The notes below the pieces were generated by a model, which worked only from the letters and a program-made list of their open reading frames with translations, was not told the origin of the DNA and searched no databases. Source: Allomuricauda sp. (GTDB taxonomy: Bacteria; Bacteroidota; Bacteroidia; Flavobacteriales; Flavobacteriaceae). From it: DNA of 64,000 nt. The position numbers were made by a program, and so were the translations under genes. Positions 26,075 through 40,100 of the stretch are shown here, piece by piece (the stretch's first letter is position 1; each line of letters starts with the position of its first letter). The stretch spans positions 58,493 to 122,492 of the forward strand of contig JASBTQ010000039.1 in NCBI GenBank assembly GCA_030148335.1, in the 5' to 3' direction.

Positions 26075-28144
26075 ATGCACACCAAAAAACCTCTACTACT
26101 ACTTACATCCATCTTGCTACTTGTCTTTTCCGGAATGCGCGGGCAGGAAGAAGGGAACTATGTTCCCTATAACGTACCTTCCCAGAACCTATTGAAATTC
26201 AACAGGTTCTTGATAAACCCAACGTTTTCCACGGTTCGCGAGGACAAGTCCTATATCAATTTGTTTCACAGAAACCAATCGGTATCTTTTGATGACAACA
26301 ATCAAGTCTATTTCTTGAGCTATAGTGGTAGGGTCAGTGATAGAAGTGGTGTGGGCCTCAGCTTGTTCACTAACCGTGAAGGGCTTTTCAACAATTTTGG
26401 CGTACATGCCAACTATGCTTATGGCGTGCGTTTAGGGCTGAAGAGCTCCTTTACCTTTGGGGCCAATGTAAGCTATTATCAAAGTGCCTTCAATCAGGAT
26501 AGGGCAAACTCCATAGAGGACGATCCCTTTTTGAACACATTGGAAAGCAGCTCTTTGGTAAGTTTTCAGCCTGGTTTCAACTTTTCCATAGGGCGGTTTG
26601 ATATTGGGGGTTTTGCAGAAAACCTGTTCGATTATAACCTGAAAACCAGTGAATCCGTCACTGAATTCAACGAAAAAACGTATTCTGGACACCTACAATA
26701 TACCCATCAGTTTGAAAATGGCAGGGGCATCATGGAAAGTGCCCGTTTGATGCCGTTGGCAAGAGTACGAAAAGTGGGGGAGGAAGCTCTTACACTGGGT
26801 GGGAACCTGATTCTCGATCTGCCCAAGTTGGGTTGGGTGCAAGCAGGTTATGACGACTTCTACGGAGCGTCCGCAGGTCTTGGTTTCAACCTTACCAAAA
26901 ACATCTCACTGGGCTATACCGTGGAAAAGGGTCTCTCCAACGAATTTGAAAATTTTGGGGTGACCCATGAGATTTCCTTGGCCTATTCATTTACCCCCAA
27001 CCTGACCGAGGACCGGGTCATGTTGGAAAAGGAGAACGAATCCCTTGTAGAAAATGAAAATGTGCCACAGGACAGCCTGAACCTTACTGAAAAAGACTTT
27101 GAAATTGCAGAGCTCAAGGAAAAATTGGCGGAAAACGATGCCATTCTTGACGAGCTTTTGATGCGACAGGACTCCATCGAGACCCATAGAAGACAGGATT
27201 TGGAAAGAAGGTTCGAAACCGTGATGAAAATGGTAAAACGGGAGACCAACGGTCAAAACCCTGCTTTGGAGGAAAGGGCCAAGCAACTTTATTTTAACAA
27301 CATGGACAGAGCGGACATTGTGGCCCGAAAAAACCAACCCCTTGCCAACCATGGCTTGACCAATACAACGGCAGCCAAAAAGGTCATTCGATTGAACGAC
27401 GATAAAGTTGACCTTCAAGCTAATGTAGTAGCAAATTCACCAGTAAAAAGAGATAATACCAATCGGTCCGTAGTGGGCAGGAATGCCCGTTTCAAATCAC
27501 ACACCGTTCCCAATGTGGAAAGTGGCCACTATTTGATCGCCAATGTGTTCAGGGATGCCGACAATGTCAGTGCATTCATTGAAGAACTGAAGGCGCAAGG
27601 CATAGATGCGGATTATTTTGAAAACCCAAAGAATGGGCTCAACTACGTCTATATCGGCGATTTTGAGGACAAATCCGAAGCACTGGCTGCCTATCGCACC
27701 AAAATGAACGGTGCCTATGGCGGTGATGCCTGGATCATGAACGTCAACGGCGGAGACTCCACTATCGGGGGTTACACCGCAACGGAAAACGGACAAAAAT
27801 CCAAGTATGGCAACAACGTGTTGCATAAAAACGTGACCGGCAAAGGAAAAGGGGCTTCTGGAGTTTCATACAGTACGCATTCAATTGATGGGCTTCCTTC
27901 AGGCTTTTACATCATTGCCAATGTCTTTGAAACCTCATCGAGCGCAACGCAATTTGTAAAAGAGCTGAATTCCAAAGGGCTGAATGCCAGTTATTTCATC
28001 AACCCAAATGACAAGTTGAGATACGTGTACCTTAAAAAGCACGAGACCTGGGGCAATGCACTGACATCATATTATACGAAGCTGAACGCCTCGTATGATG
28101 ATGAGATGTGGATCTTGAGAATTAAACCAAACCGAACCGTTTAG
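26075..28144 (+). CDS. PorP/SprF-family barrel fused to coiled coil and two SPOR domains; sprD position
   Basis: A 689-residue outer-membrane protein with a signal peptide (about 1-23). Residues about 30-310 form a PorP/SprF-type beta-barrel (LKFNRFLINPTFSTVREDKS, GVGLSLFTNREGLFNNFGVH, GAGLGFNLTKNISLGYTVEK-like strands). A charged coiled coil follows (about 318-385, DFEIAELKEKLAENDAILDE), then a linker. Two SPOR-type domains close the protein, about 485-560 (GHYLIANVFRDADNVSAFI) and 609-689 (GFYIIANVFETSSSATQFV). SPOR domains bind denuded peptidoglycan, so the protein could tie the outer-membrane barrel to the wall. It sits between two type B cargo genes with 6- and 9-bp gaps. By position it matches sprD. 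Confidence 0.87.
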   Translation: MHTKKPLLLLTSILLLVFSGMRGQEEGNYVPYNVPSQNLLKFNRFLINPTFSTVREDKSYINLFHRNQSVSFDDNNQVYFLSYSGRVSDRSGVGLSLFTNREGLFNNFGVHANYAYGVRLGLKSSFTFGANVSYYQSAFNQDRANSIEDDPFLNTLESSSLVSFQPGFNFSIGRFDIGGFAENLFDYNLKTSESVTEFNEKTYSGHLQYTHQFENGRGIMESARLMPLARVRKVGEEALTLGGNLILDLPKLGWVQAGYDDFYGASAGLGFNLTKNISLGYTVEKGLSNEFENFGVTHEISLAYSFTPNLTEDRVMLEKENESLVENENVPQDSLNLTEKDFEIAELKEKLAENDAILDELLMRQDSIETHRRQDLERRFETVMKMVKRETNGQNPALEERAKQLYFNNMDRADIVARKNQPLANHGLTNTTAAKKVIRLNDDKVDLQANVVANSPVKRDNTNRSVVGRNARFKSHTVPNVESGHYLIANVFRDADNVSAFIEELKAQGIDADYFENPKNGLNYVYIGDFEDKSEALAAYRTKMNGAYGGDAWIMNVNGGDSTIGGYTATENGQKSKYGNNVLHKNVTGKGKGASGVSYSTHSIDGLPSGFYIIANVFETSSSATQFVKELNSKGLNASYFINPNDKLRYVYLKKHETWGNALTSYYTKLNASYDDEMWILRIKPNRTV

Positions 28145-28153
28145 ACCAAACAT

Positions 28154-31100
28154 ATGGTAAAACTTCTACTTAGATGGTGCGCTGTCACCTGTCTTTTGCT
28201 ATGCTCATTCTCTGGTTTTTCACAGGTAAAAAATGACTTTGATGTCCGTTACGAAAATAGAATAAAGGGAGACCTCACCTTTATTGCAAACAACATCGTC
28301 AACCGCGACACCAACGATACAGAACCTGAAGACCCCTATAACACAACTGGAACGAGCTCATCATATAATGATGACCTCAACATGCAATATATCGACATTG
28401 ATGGGGATGCTTCGACCTTCAGTTCAAGCAGTGCCACCTTGTCCATTCCCGACCCTGGTTGTTCCAAGATCCGATATGCTGGCCTGTATTGGTCGGCAGT
28501 ATATACGAACAGCACCAGAAGTGATCTCAACCAAGTAAAATTTAGGGTGCCCGGTGGGTCTTATCTGGACTTGACCGCTGATGAAATTCTTTTTGATGGC
28601 TACAATGATTCAGATTTTGGATATTACGCCCCCTATGCCTGTTATAAAGATGTGACCTCCATCGTTGCTGGACTTGCCAATCCTGATGGGGATTATTTTG
28701 TGGCCAATGTAAGGGCCAGTTCCGGCAGCTCCATCCAAGGAGGTGTCTCTGGGGGATGGTCGTTGGTCGTGGTCTATGAAAACCCAACCCTTCCCGGTAA
28801 ATTCATCACGACTTTTGATGGATATGCCGGTATCAAATCCGGGGAAACCGTTGATATCCCTGTTAGTGGTTTCACCACCTTGCCCACACCTTTTCCGGTG
28901 AGGGCCAAATTGGGTGTGGCCACATTGGAAGGGGACAACAGGATTACTGGAGACCAATTGGCCATAAGGGCAGATAGTAACGCTTCATTCACCACGTTGT
29001 CCAACACGGCCAATCCTTCCACCAATTTCTTTAACAGTAACATTACCATTGAGGGAAATATCATTAACACTCGTAACCCCAACAGTGTCAATACCTTGGG
29101 ATGGGATGTGGATCTCTTTACCATACCCAATCCCAACCAAACCGTAATTCCCAATGGGGAGACGGGGGCCACACTAAGAGCCTCTTCTACCCAAGATAAA
29201 TATGATATTTTCTTCACGTCGATGGATGTGGAGATCATTGAACCAAAAATCAACCTCGCCAAAACGGTAGAGGATATTGCCGGAAACGACATTACGGGGC
29301 AAGGCGTCCATCTCGGACAATACCTGGATTACGTGCTTTCCTTTGAAAATGTTGGGAACGATGACGCCATAAACTACACCATTCGGGACGTGCTGCCCAT
29401 CAACGTTACCTTGGATGAAAGCAGCATTGTGATGCCGACCGGTGCCACTTATACTTTTGACCCCGCAACTAGGACGGTAATTTTTAGCATCCCGGACAAC
29501 CTTGTTGAAGAAGGGGACCCCCTCGCCGTTATCCGTATGCGGGTGCAAGTGGCGGAAAACTGTTTCGATTTTATCGATGCCTGTACCGACATTATCCAAA
29601 ACCTGGCCTATTCCACCTATCAGGGAGAAATCAATACCGCACCGATCACTGACGACCCCAGTGTGTATGATTTTGATGGTTGCGGCTTTGGATCGCCCGG
29701 GGCCACCAACTTTTTGTTGGACGACCTTGGTGCCTGTAATTTTTCCCGAACCGTTCAACTCTGCGGTGAGAACGTACTTTTGGATGCCGGGGACAATTTT
29801 GACAATTATATCTGGTACCGGGATGTGAACGGAAACGGCCAAATTGATGTGGGCGTTGACACCGTTATCACCGATGCCGATTCTGACAATGACCCCAGCA
29901 CCATTTTGGTGGACGAAATCGGCACTTACATTGTGGACAAGCAAGTGGCCGATCCCTGCAAGGACTTTGCCGAGATGATCACCGTGGAACTGTTCGGAGC
30001 AACCCAGAGCAATCCCATTACCGCTTTGATCAACGATCCCACAAACAGTATAGATGGGGATATCCTTATATGTCCCAATGACGGTAGCGAGCTGCCTGAA
30101 ATCTTCCTGTGCGGACTGAACGACACCGAACTCATCCAAGTGAACATTCCAGATGCACAGAGCATCGTTTGGGAACAACTGGACGAGGCCAGTTGCACCG
30201 CTGCTACAGATGGATGTGCCAATACAAATGCCACCTGTACCTGGAACACCGTGGATACCGGAAACGACTTCCTTGCCTCCGATGCAGGGCAGTACCGATT
30301 GGTCATCAACTATCAAAATGGTTGTTTCAGCAGGTTCTATTTCAACATCTATAAAAACCCGCTCAACCCCCAGTACACTTCCAGGGACATTATTTGCGAT
30401 ACCGAAGGAAACATCACGGTGACCAACATGCCCTTGAACTATGAGTACCAGTTGGTGGACCAGACCACAGGCACGGTATTGGTGCCCTATGGCCCAAGTC
30501 CAAGTTTTGACATCACCAACAACGGTGCCTATATGGTAGAAATGAGACAGCAGGGCGTGACCGATGGTTGTGTCTTTGTGCTGGACAATATCGGGATCTT
30601 GGATAGGGATTTTCAAGTGGATATCACCACAAAGGATCTGGACTGTAATGGATTGGGCGAAATTGCCATCTCCATTCTCAATGTAGAGCCCCAATATTAT
30701 TATAGCATCTCTCGAGGAGGTGTCGAGGTGGACGATTTTGGTCCATCCACGGACAACAACTATACCTTTGAAAACCTAGGTGCGGGGGTATATGACGTTG
30801 CTGTTTCAACGGATGATGGTTGCGTTTATACAGAACAGATTACCATTCTTGACCAACCAGATCTGGATTTGGAGGCACGGGTATCACAGCACATTACCTG
30901 TAAAGAGGGGAACATACTTATGTCCTCCACTGGGGGGAAAACTCCGCATTTGTATGCCATCTGGTCCTATGTGGATGAAGATGGAAACACGGTGATATCC
31001 TATCCAGACGTAACCGACATCCCTCCGTCCGAATTCCAGACCAGTCAAATCTTTGACATCTACGATCCTGGGGATTACACCTTTGTGGTAGTGGACAGGA

Positions 31101-34100
31101 ACAACTGTTATGACATATCCAACACGGTCAGCATTGAATTCAGGCCAGCGGCCGATTTTGATCCTACCACAGTGATCGACGTGCTTTGTAATGGAGAGTC
31201 TTCCGGTTCCATTGTCTTCAACCTCCTTAATGACAATGGATATCAATTGACTTTTTACCTATTTGATGCCACAGGTTTTGATGAAGAAAACTACGACTAT
31301 GCCAACGCCTTGGCCACCAATGCATCAGGTATCTTTCCTGGATTGCCGAATGGGGATTATGCCATTGTCATCAACCAACGAAAAGGAAGTGCGTCCTGCG
31401 ACTATTTTGAATACCAGACCATTTCGGCTCCGGCCAATGCTCTTTCCGCAGAGGTTGAGTTATACCAGCCCTATACCTGTTTGCAGCTTGGTGCTGTCAG
31501 AACGTTCAATGTTCAGGGAGGAACTGCTCCCTATCAATACAGCATTGATGGTGTGACCTTTGTTCCAGACAGTGCAACCTTGGGTGAGGAAATCTTTTCC
31601 AACCTGACCGATGGAACCTACACGGTGACCATAAGGGATGACAACGGATGTACCTTTGTTACGGATCCTGTGACCATAGCACCGCTAGATCCCCCAACGG
31701 ACATTGACTTTACGGCCACTGACCCCAATTGTCCATCCTTTACCTCGGATGTTACGTTGAGTGTTACAGGCGGAACGCCAAATTATGTGTATGAGATTAT
31801 TGCCCCTGCAGGAAGCGTGGTGAACAATGGAAACAATGCCACCTTTGCTGGTTTGGCCCCCGATACCTATATGTTCCGGGTAACGGACAGTACGGGGTGC
31901 GTCTATGAGGAAACTTATACTATTGCCCCTGTTTCCGAAATTTCAGTGAGTGGACAATTGATCCAAAACATTACTTGTATTGGTGAAGAAGATGGCGAAC
32001 TTCTGTTCAATGTAACCAACTTCAACACCGACTACAACTATACCATAACAGGTCCTGCTACGTTCTCTGGAACAGCACAGACCAATGGCACCATTCCATT
32101 AACTGGTTTGGCCGAAGGAACATATACCATTACGGTGACCGACAACCTTACCAACTGTACCGACACGGCCTCTGTTACCATTGCGGCACCTCCATCTGCC
32201 ATTACAGCTCCCGCTACAGTGACCCAACCAACCTGTCTTGCCGATGGTTCAGTGACCATTACAGCTTCCGGCGGATGGGGAAGTTATACCTATGAGATTA
32301 CTGCTGGGCCAGCGGGATATGTCCTTCCTGCAGCGCAGAACAATGGCCTGTTCCCCAACTTGGATATAGCGGGAGACTATGACTATACAGTAACCGATGC
32401 CAATGGATGTGAATTCACGGGTAGCTTCACGTTGATTGAGGCCATTGCCCCAGAATTGGAAATTGTTCCCAACGACAGCTGTTATGACGATGCCACAGGA
32501 TTGACCCTGACCGCCAATGTGATTGCTGGCGGTGATGGAAATTACGAATACAGCCTGAACGGCGGTCCCTTTGTATCGAGCAATGTGTTCACCGGTCTGG
32601 GGCCAGGTTCCCATACCATCAATGTAAGGGATGGCAACGACTGTACAGATTCGGCCTCCATTACCATTGACCCAGAACTGAGTGTGGTGGCTTCTGCACC
32701 CAACATTACCGCTTGTGCCACAGACACTGACATTACCATCTCTGCCGCTGGTGGGGACGGCAACTATGTCTATGCTGTTGTTGCCGATGGAGTGACTCCC
32801 GGTGCGGGTGATTTCTCCACCACCAACCCTGTTACCGTTACCGGTGCGGGCGATTATGATGTCTATGTAAGGGACAATGGAGGCGCTTCCGGATTTTGTG
32901 AGGCCGTTTACGATATCACTATTGTACAAGACCCCACATTGACCATCACACCCAACGTCACCGACGTAACGTGTTTTGGCGGTTCTGATGGAAGCATCAC
33001 TCTGACGGCCACAGGAGGTGAGGCACCTTATACATACAGCATCGACAATGGCGCGACCTATCAGCCTTTGAACACTTTTGTGAACCTACCGGCCGGCACC
33101 TATGACATCAGCATAAGGGACTCCAACAACTGTGTCGTGTCATCACAGGTTACCATTGCGCAACCCGACGAAATCATTGCCGAGGCAACCATTACACAAG
33201 ATTATACCTGTAACCAACTGGGAGAGATCACGGTGGGAAGCATTACGCCAACTTCAGGTGGTTCAGGAAATTACCAATACAGCATCAATGGTGGGGCTTG
33301 GACGCCATCAACTACGGGAGGTGCTGTTTTCACCGACCTGATGGATGGCACCTATAGCATTCGTGTCCGTGATGCCAATCAAATCGATTGTTTCATCACC
33401 TTGCCGAATGTCATCATTCCGCCGCTGCCAGTAGAGCCCACATTGTCAACCTCATTCGTTTACAATTGTGATGGAACAGCCGATCTTACCATACTTCCCA
33501 ACGACCCGGGATACACCTATTCATTGGATGGGTCAGCCCCCCAATCCGGCAACCTATTTGTGGACGTTGCTCCTGGTCTTCACAGCATTGAGGTCAACTA
33601 TGGAAGCGATTGTACCGTTCAAACCGCAGTAAACATTGAGGCCGGACATGTCTTCGATGCTGCCATCACCGCCCATACGGATATCAATTGTTTTGGAGCC
33701 GCAGATGGTTCCATCACTTTTGAAGTTGAAAACTTTGATCCTGGAACCGGATTTACCTATCAAGTGAACGGTGGAACCGTATCTGGCCCCCAAACCACCA
33801 GTCCAATTACCCTTTCTGGACTTACAGCGGGTGATTACGAAATTGTCTTGGTTGATCTACGGGATCCTGCTTGTTCCGTTACATTGAACCAAACACTGAC
33901 ACAACCTGATGCAATCGATGTTACAGCATCGGTGACCACAGAGCTTACCTGTACCAACGGTGGCGGTGTCATAACCGCAACTGCAACTGGCGGAACCCCT
34001 GCATATCAATACCAATTGGAAGACACTGTTGGTGGCGTGATCGTTGCCTATCAATCTTCTGGTATGTTCTCTGGACTTCCTGCTGGCGACTATGTCGTAA

Positions 34101-37100
34101 GGGCGAGGGATATCAATCTTTGTGAGGATGTTACAACGACCTTGACCATAACCCCTCCGGCCGATATCGACTTTGAAACAATTCCAACGGCTTGCTATAG
34201 TGGCAACAACGACGGAAGCATCGTGGTGAACGTGACCGATGGCAATGGCAACTACCAATTCAGCCTGAACGGTGGCCCTTGGATGACCCCTACGCCAACA
34301 AGTGGAACAACATATACTTTTGGAAATCTGGCCGCTGGAAGCTATACCATCAATGTGAGGGACGGGTATGGTTGTACAGGTGTTGTGGAAACCGTTACCA
34401 TAAACCCTGCTTTGACCGCATCAGCTTTCCTAAATAGCGATTTGACCTGTTTGAACGATGCTGAAATTACCATAAGTGCCTCTGGAGGTTCGGGAAGCTA
34501 TACTTATGAATGGTCCAATGATGGCGGAGCCACTTATAACTCCACCGGGTTCACTGGAAATGTATTCAACACCGATACCGATGGAACCTATATATTCCGA
34601 GTGACGGATACTACAGTCCCAACGGCGTGTACCGCTACTACAAACGCCATCATCGTGACACCGGCCACACCTCCGGTCATCACCAGTGTTACTCCGACAG
34701 ATATTCTCTGTTATGGAGAAATTACCGGAGCTTTGGATGTCGTCATCGACACCTCTATGGGTGTTCCTCCCTATACCATCAGCGTTTTTGAAACCATTAC
34801 CGCTACCGATTATGGCACACAGACCACAGGACTTCCTGCCGGTTCGTATGAGGTAACCGTTACCGACAGCAAGGGGTGTGAGTCTGCTCCATTCCCAGCT
34901 GTTATCGCTCAGCCTGATGCCATTACTTATGTCACCACAGATATACCGATTACCTGTGACTCCAGTTCTGGGGTTACCAACCCCGGTTCCATCACGGTTT
35001 CGGGAGTTTCGGGGGGTACTGCAGAATATACTTTCATTCTTACGGCCAATAACGGACTTGCACCTCAGACGTATACCACCACTCCAGTGGCCAGGGACCA
35101 TACCTTTACCGTTTTGGAATTTGGTATCTATCAAATTGATGTGGTGGACGCCAACGGATGTTCGTCCTATACCACAGAGATCATTGCTTCTCCACCGGAT
35201 GACCTTGATATTGACGTGAGCACAACCACTGTTGATTGTGCTTCAGGAGGTACCGCCATTGTTTCCGTAAGTACTTCTGTGGGAAGTGGGGATTATGAGT
35301 TTGCCATTTTGGAGACCTACACCGCTCCCTATTCCAGTAGTTATATCGCCCCTGACACCCCAGGAGGCAGCACCGCGACTTTCAACAACCTAACCCCAGG
35401 TATTACCTATACTTTCGTGGTGTTTGACAATGTGACCAACTGCTACTATTTTGAAGAGGCTGCAGCTCCCATCAATACACCTTCTTTGATGACGGCAACC
35501 TTGGATGCCGTGAACAATGTAAGCTGTACAGGCATGGATGATGGGAACATCTCATTCACCTTCACCGGATTTGATGCCTTGGCAACTGGTGTCACCTATG
35601 AAATTTTCAACAGACAGTCCAATGTTTCAACTGGTTTTTCAGGAACAGAATCGGTAAATCCACCCTCTTCTGTATCTGTGAGCAATATAGGTGTGCTTCC
35701 TCCTGGTGAGTATTATTTGTTGCTTACCGAAGTAGGTGGTCCCAACAACGGTTGTTCCATAAACGGTGGGGAATTCACCATTCGCCAGTCTGCCAATCCA
35801 TTGGATTTGGATGTGGCCAGCCCACAGAACGATAACTGTAACCCCAATGCGGGCATCATCACAGCTGCGGGAAGATTTGGTACCGCTCCTTATGAGTACC
35901 AATACCTGCCTAGCACCGATCCAGCTCCAACGGCTGCCAGCGCGGGTTGGACCAGCAATACTTCTGCCAATGTGGAAGGAGGCGATTATATCGTCTATGT
36001 AATGGATGCTTATGGCTGTATCACCCAAAAACCCATTACGGTCGCGGAAGACCCAAGCCCGGATATTTCAGCAATCATAATTGATGAGTGTGTGGAAGAG
36101 GGTCAGTTCCAGGTCTTGGTTACATTGGAGAACCCTCTAGCGGCCATGTCTCCATTCCAAATAAGTTTGAATGGTTCTGCATATCAGAACTTTATGTTCA
36201 ATGGAAGCAATCAATACACCATTTCCGGTCTTAGTTCCGGAACAGGTCAAACTGTATCTGTCAGGGATTTGAATGGCTGTATCGATACTGAAACCTTTGA
36301 TATTTATCCTCCGCTCGAATTCAATGTGATCCAAACCGTTGCCCTGGATTGTGAACCAGGAACGGCCGCTTACGGAGAATTTGAAATCGAAGTGCTTTCA
36401 GGCTCTGGAAACTACGAATACGAAATAGACGGTCCAGACCCATACGACGAACTAAGAACCGCTTTGGTACTCGATGCATCCAATAAATTCACTTGGGCTG
36501 GTGCCGGTGCCGCTGGTAGCTATGTAGTGATGGTTTATGATATTGGCACTATTACGCCAAATTGCTTCAAAACAATCACGGTGGATGTTCCCGATGCACC
36601 ACAGCCCTCATTTACATCAACGTTTACGGATGTTACCTGTAATGGTGCCAATGATGGAACCATTTCGGTGAGTGCCGTGGACAATGGAATAGGCCCTTAT
36701 TCCTTTGAGATTATTGCCGCTTCTGGTGGTTCTGCGAGTTTGCCCATTTTGCCTACATCAAGTACGAACACCACGGCGAACTTTATAGGACTTGAAGGTT
36801 CTGCCGCAGGAATTACCTACACCATAGAGGTTACTGCTGCAAACGGTTGTACCCACATCGAAACGCAAATGATCACCGAGCCAGATGCTATCGTGGTTCC
36901 TGTGGTTGATGTCGTCGATTTTGCCTGTGTGGCCGGAAACAATATGATCAATGCCACTGTTACCGTGGACATCAATTCCATTACCGGCGGTAGCGGAAAC
37001 TATGTACGCTATGAGTTCCATGACAATGTAGGCGGCACTGTCCTACAAAATGGTCTCAACAATGTCTATATAGAAACCGATACAAACGGCAGGGACACAC

Positions 37101-40100
37101 GTGTCTATGTCTATGACGAAAATGGTTGTTCTGGATTTATGGACATCATAGTGGCTCCATTTGATGAGATAACCGATGCTGTGGCTGCGATCACCAACCC
37201 ATTGAGCTGTACTCCAGGGATGGATGGGGAAATCACCATTACCGTTACCTCAACAGCCGGGGATTTGTCCCGTTTTGAATACAGTATCGACAATGGTGCC
37301 TCATGGCAGTCCTCCAACATATTTGGCGGTCTGGATGCGGGTACCCACAATTTCTTGGTGCGCCATATCGATACAGGTTGTACCGTATCAACATCCGAAA
37401 CCATCACCGACCCCAACACCTTCACTATTGATGTGGATGTGGTGAGCAATGTGGTCTGCTATGGAACCGCAAGTGGAGAAGTGACCTTTGAACTCTTGGA
37501 TGCCACTTATGCAGGAGGGTTCAACTGGACCATTTACAATACAAATGGAACGCCGGTGAACACGGCAGATGATATCTTCGTGACCAGTGGTACCTCAGCT
37601 ACTACCGGACCTACTGCTCCTATCGCTCTACCTGCCGGAAGCTACTTGGTGGAAATTTCCCAAGATGCCTTCCCTGGATGTACCAATGTGGAGACCTTCA
37701 CCATTGCAGAGCCCTCTGCGGCCATTTCTGCCGAAGTTTTGGTGACCGATATTACCTGTGATCCCGGAAACGATGGCGTCATCGAAATATTTAATGTGCA
37801 AGGTGGATGGGGCGGATATGCTTACTATGTGAGCACTACACCAAACCCAGCACCCAACAATATAGCCAATTATGTATCCACCCGAAGGTTTGAAAACTTG
37901 GTGGCAGGCACCTATGAAGTCTGGGTCATTGACCAATACGGTTGTGCTTTGCAATTGTCCGATGTAACCTTGGCCGACCCGCTGCCCATTCAGGCTGCTC
38001 TACAGGTCAACAATGAGAACTGTACCGACCTTCAAGGCGAAATTGAAGTGGTGGGCATTCCTGCGAGCGATCCTGTATCTGGCGGTCAAGGAAGCAACTA
38101 CACCTATCAATTGATCATAAATGGAGTCGATGTAGGTTCGCCACAAACGAGCACCATTTTCTCCAATCTGGGTGCGGGTTCTTACGAGGTGGAAATCCTA
38201 GATCAGTGGGGATGTGATACCACTGTCGGGCCTGTGGTGTTGAACCCAGCCATGAGTGCCACTGCGGCCGTAGTGAAACCCATCGATTGTTCCCCTGACC
38301 CAGGAGGACATATCACCGTAACCGTAACAGGTGGTTCCACCAATTTGGAATACAGTGTTACCTTCCCTATTTCGGGAACCGTGGTGACCAATAACGATGG
38401 TATTTTCACCAACTTGACGGAGGCGGGTGAATATGTTTTCGTGATTACCGATTTGGCCACTACAACTCCATGTACCTACACGGTTACCCAAGAGTTGGAT
38501 GCGCCTGTGGATCCCATCTTGTTGGATGCGACCATTCAAAATGTGAGCTGTTTTGGAGGAAGTGATGGAAGTATTTCGGCTGTCATTGATCCCGCAACCG
38601 CCGTGAATCCAATCTATCAATATGAATTGATCGGTTTGTTCGGTGCTCCAAGCAGACCGCTTCAGAATCATCCTCTTTTCGAAAACCTGCCTGCAGGGCA
38701 ATATGAAGTACGGGTAGTTTCTGATAGAGGTTGTGAGATCACCAAACCAGAGACCGTTACAGAGCCCGCCGTATTGACGGCCTCTGCATCAGCTCCTGAT
38801 TTTGTCTGTAGTGCCAATAATGTGGATGAGACCACCATAACTGTTGCCGCAACTGGCGGTACTGCACCCTATTTCTATAGTTTTGATGGCAATGGTTTCT
38901 CCTCAAGCGCTACCTATGATGTTGAGGACAATGGTACCGTTCAGACCATCAACTATATGGTAAGGGATGCCAATGGTTGTGAATATCCTGACAGTATTGT
39001 GATACAACCTATCAACACATTTACTGTCACTGTTTCACAAACCACTGCCATCAGCTGTGTGAATGACGAAGAAGTGCTGTTGACCGTTGCCGACAATGGT
39101 GATCCAACAAACACCTATACGTTTACATTGCTGCCCGTAGGAAATCCGTATGGATCGGCTCCGACCATCTTGAGCAATACCTCTGCAAGCTTCCTATTGA
39201 CCAATCCTGGAACCTATACCTTCAGGATCACGGACGATGCGACAGGTTGTTATGTGGATACCGCTCCTTACGTAATCGCACCATACGACACTATTGATGT
39301 CGTGGCCGTAGCCACAGCCCCTGCCGTCTGTTTTGACGATGCCGGCACCATACAAATTGAGATTACCGGATACACTGGTCCATATAGCTACGAAGTGTTT
39401 AGGTCAGATGGTACATCTACGGGCGTAACAGGAAGTGCAGACACAAATATAGACCCAAATCCCTATACGATTCTCGACCCAGCATCTGTTCTGGTTGGAG
39501 GAAACTACTTTGTGCGTGTTACCGAAACAGGTGACCCAAGGTGTGTTGAAGACTCCAACACCATCACCATTATGTCGCCGAGCGCGGAGTTGGAGGTTGT
39601 TCCCCAACAAGTGGCCAGCGTTACCTGTACCAATGACCAAGGAGAGATCCTCATTGCACCAACCGGTGGCTATGCCCCTTATGACATCATTTTGACCAAC
39701 AATACAACTACCCAAACCTACACCATGAACGATGTGCCCAGTCACATTTTCACTGGCCTATCTGCAGGTGCATATGAAGTGAGGGTAATCGATAGTCAAG
39801 GTTGCGAGATCGTGGACAATTCATTGACATTGGTAGAACCTGACGACATTGTCGCCACCATTGATGCCGCTCCGATAGACCTATTGTGCTATGGGGACAA
39901 CAGTGGTTCTGTTTGGGTATCCTCTGTTTCCGGTGGTGAGGGTGTGTACCAATACCAATTGAACATCTACGAAGATGACTCTCCTGGTGCCAGCATTGAA
40001 TTCACTTCTGGTGAACAGGGAAGCAATACGTTCAACGGATTGGGTGCTGGAAACTACAGCATCACTGTTACCGATGGATGGAACTGCGGTGTGGAAACCC

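Noticed and set aside
29174..30694. A 506-codon antisense frame inside the giant adhesin gene
   Set aside because: The plus strand has a clean protein with domain and repeat motifs; the antisense frame has no signal, motif or promoter and follows from codon composition. The same holds for other long antisense frames at 32249-32929 and 34430-35134.
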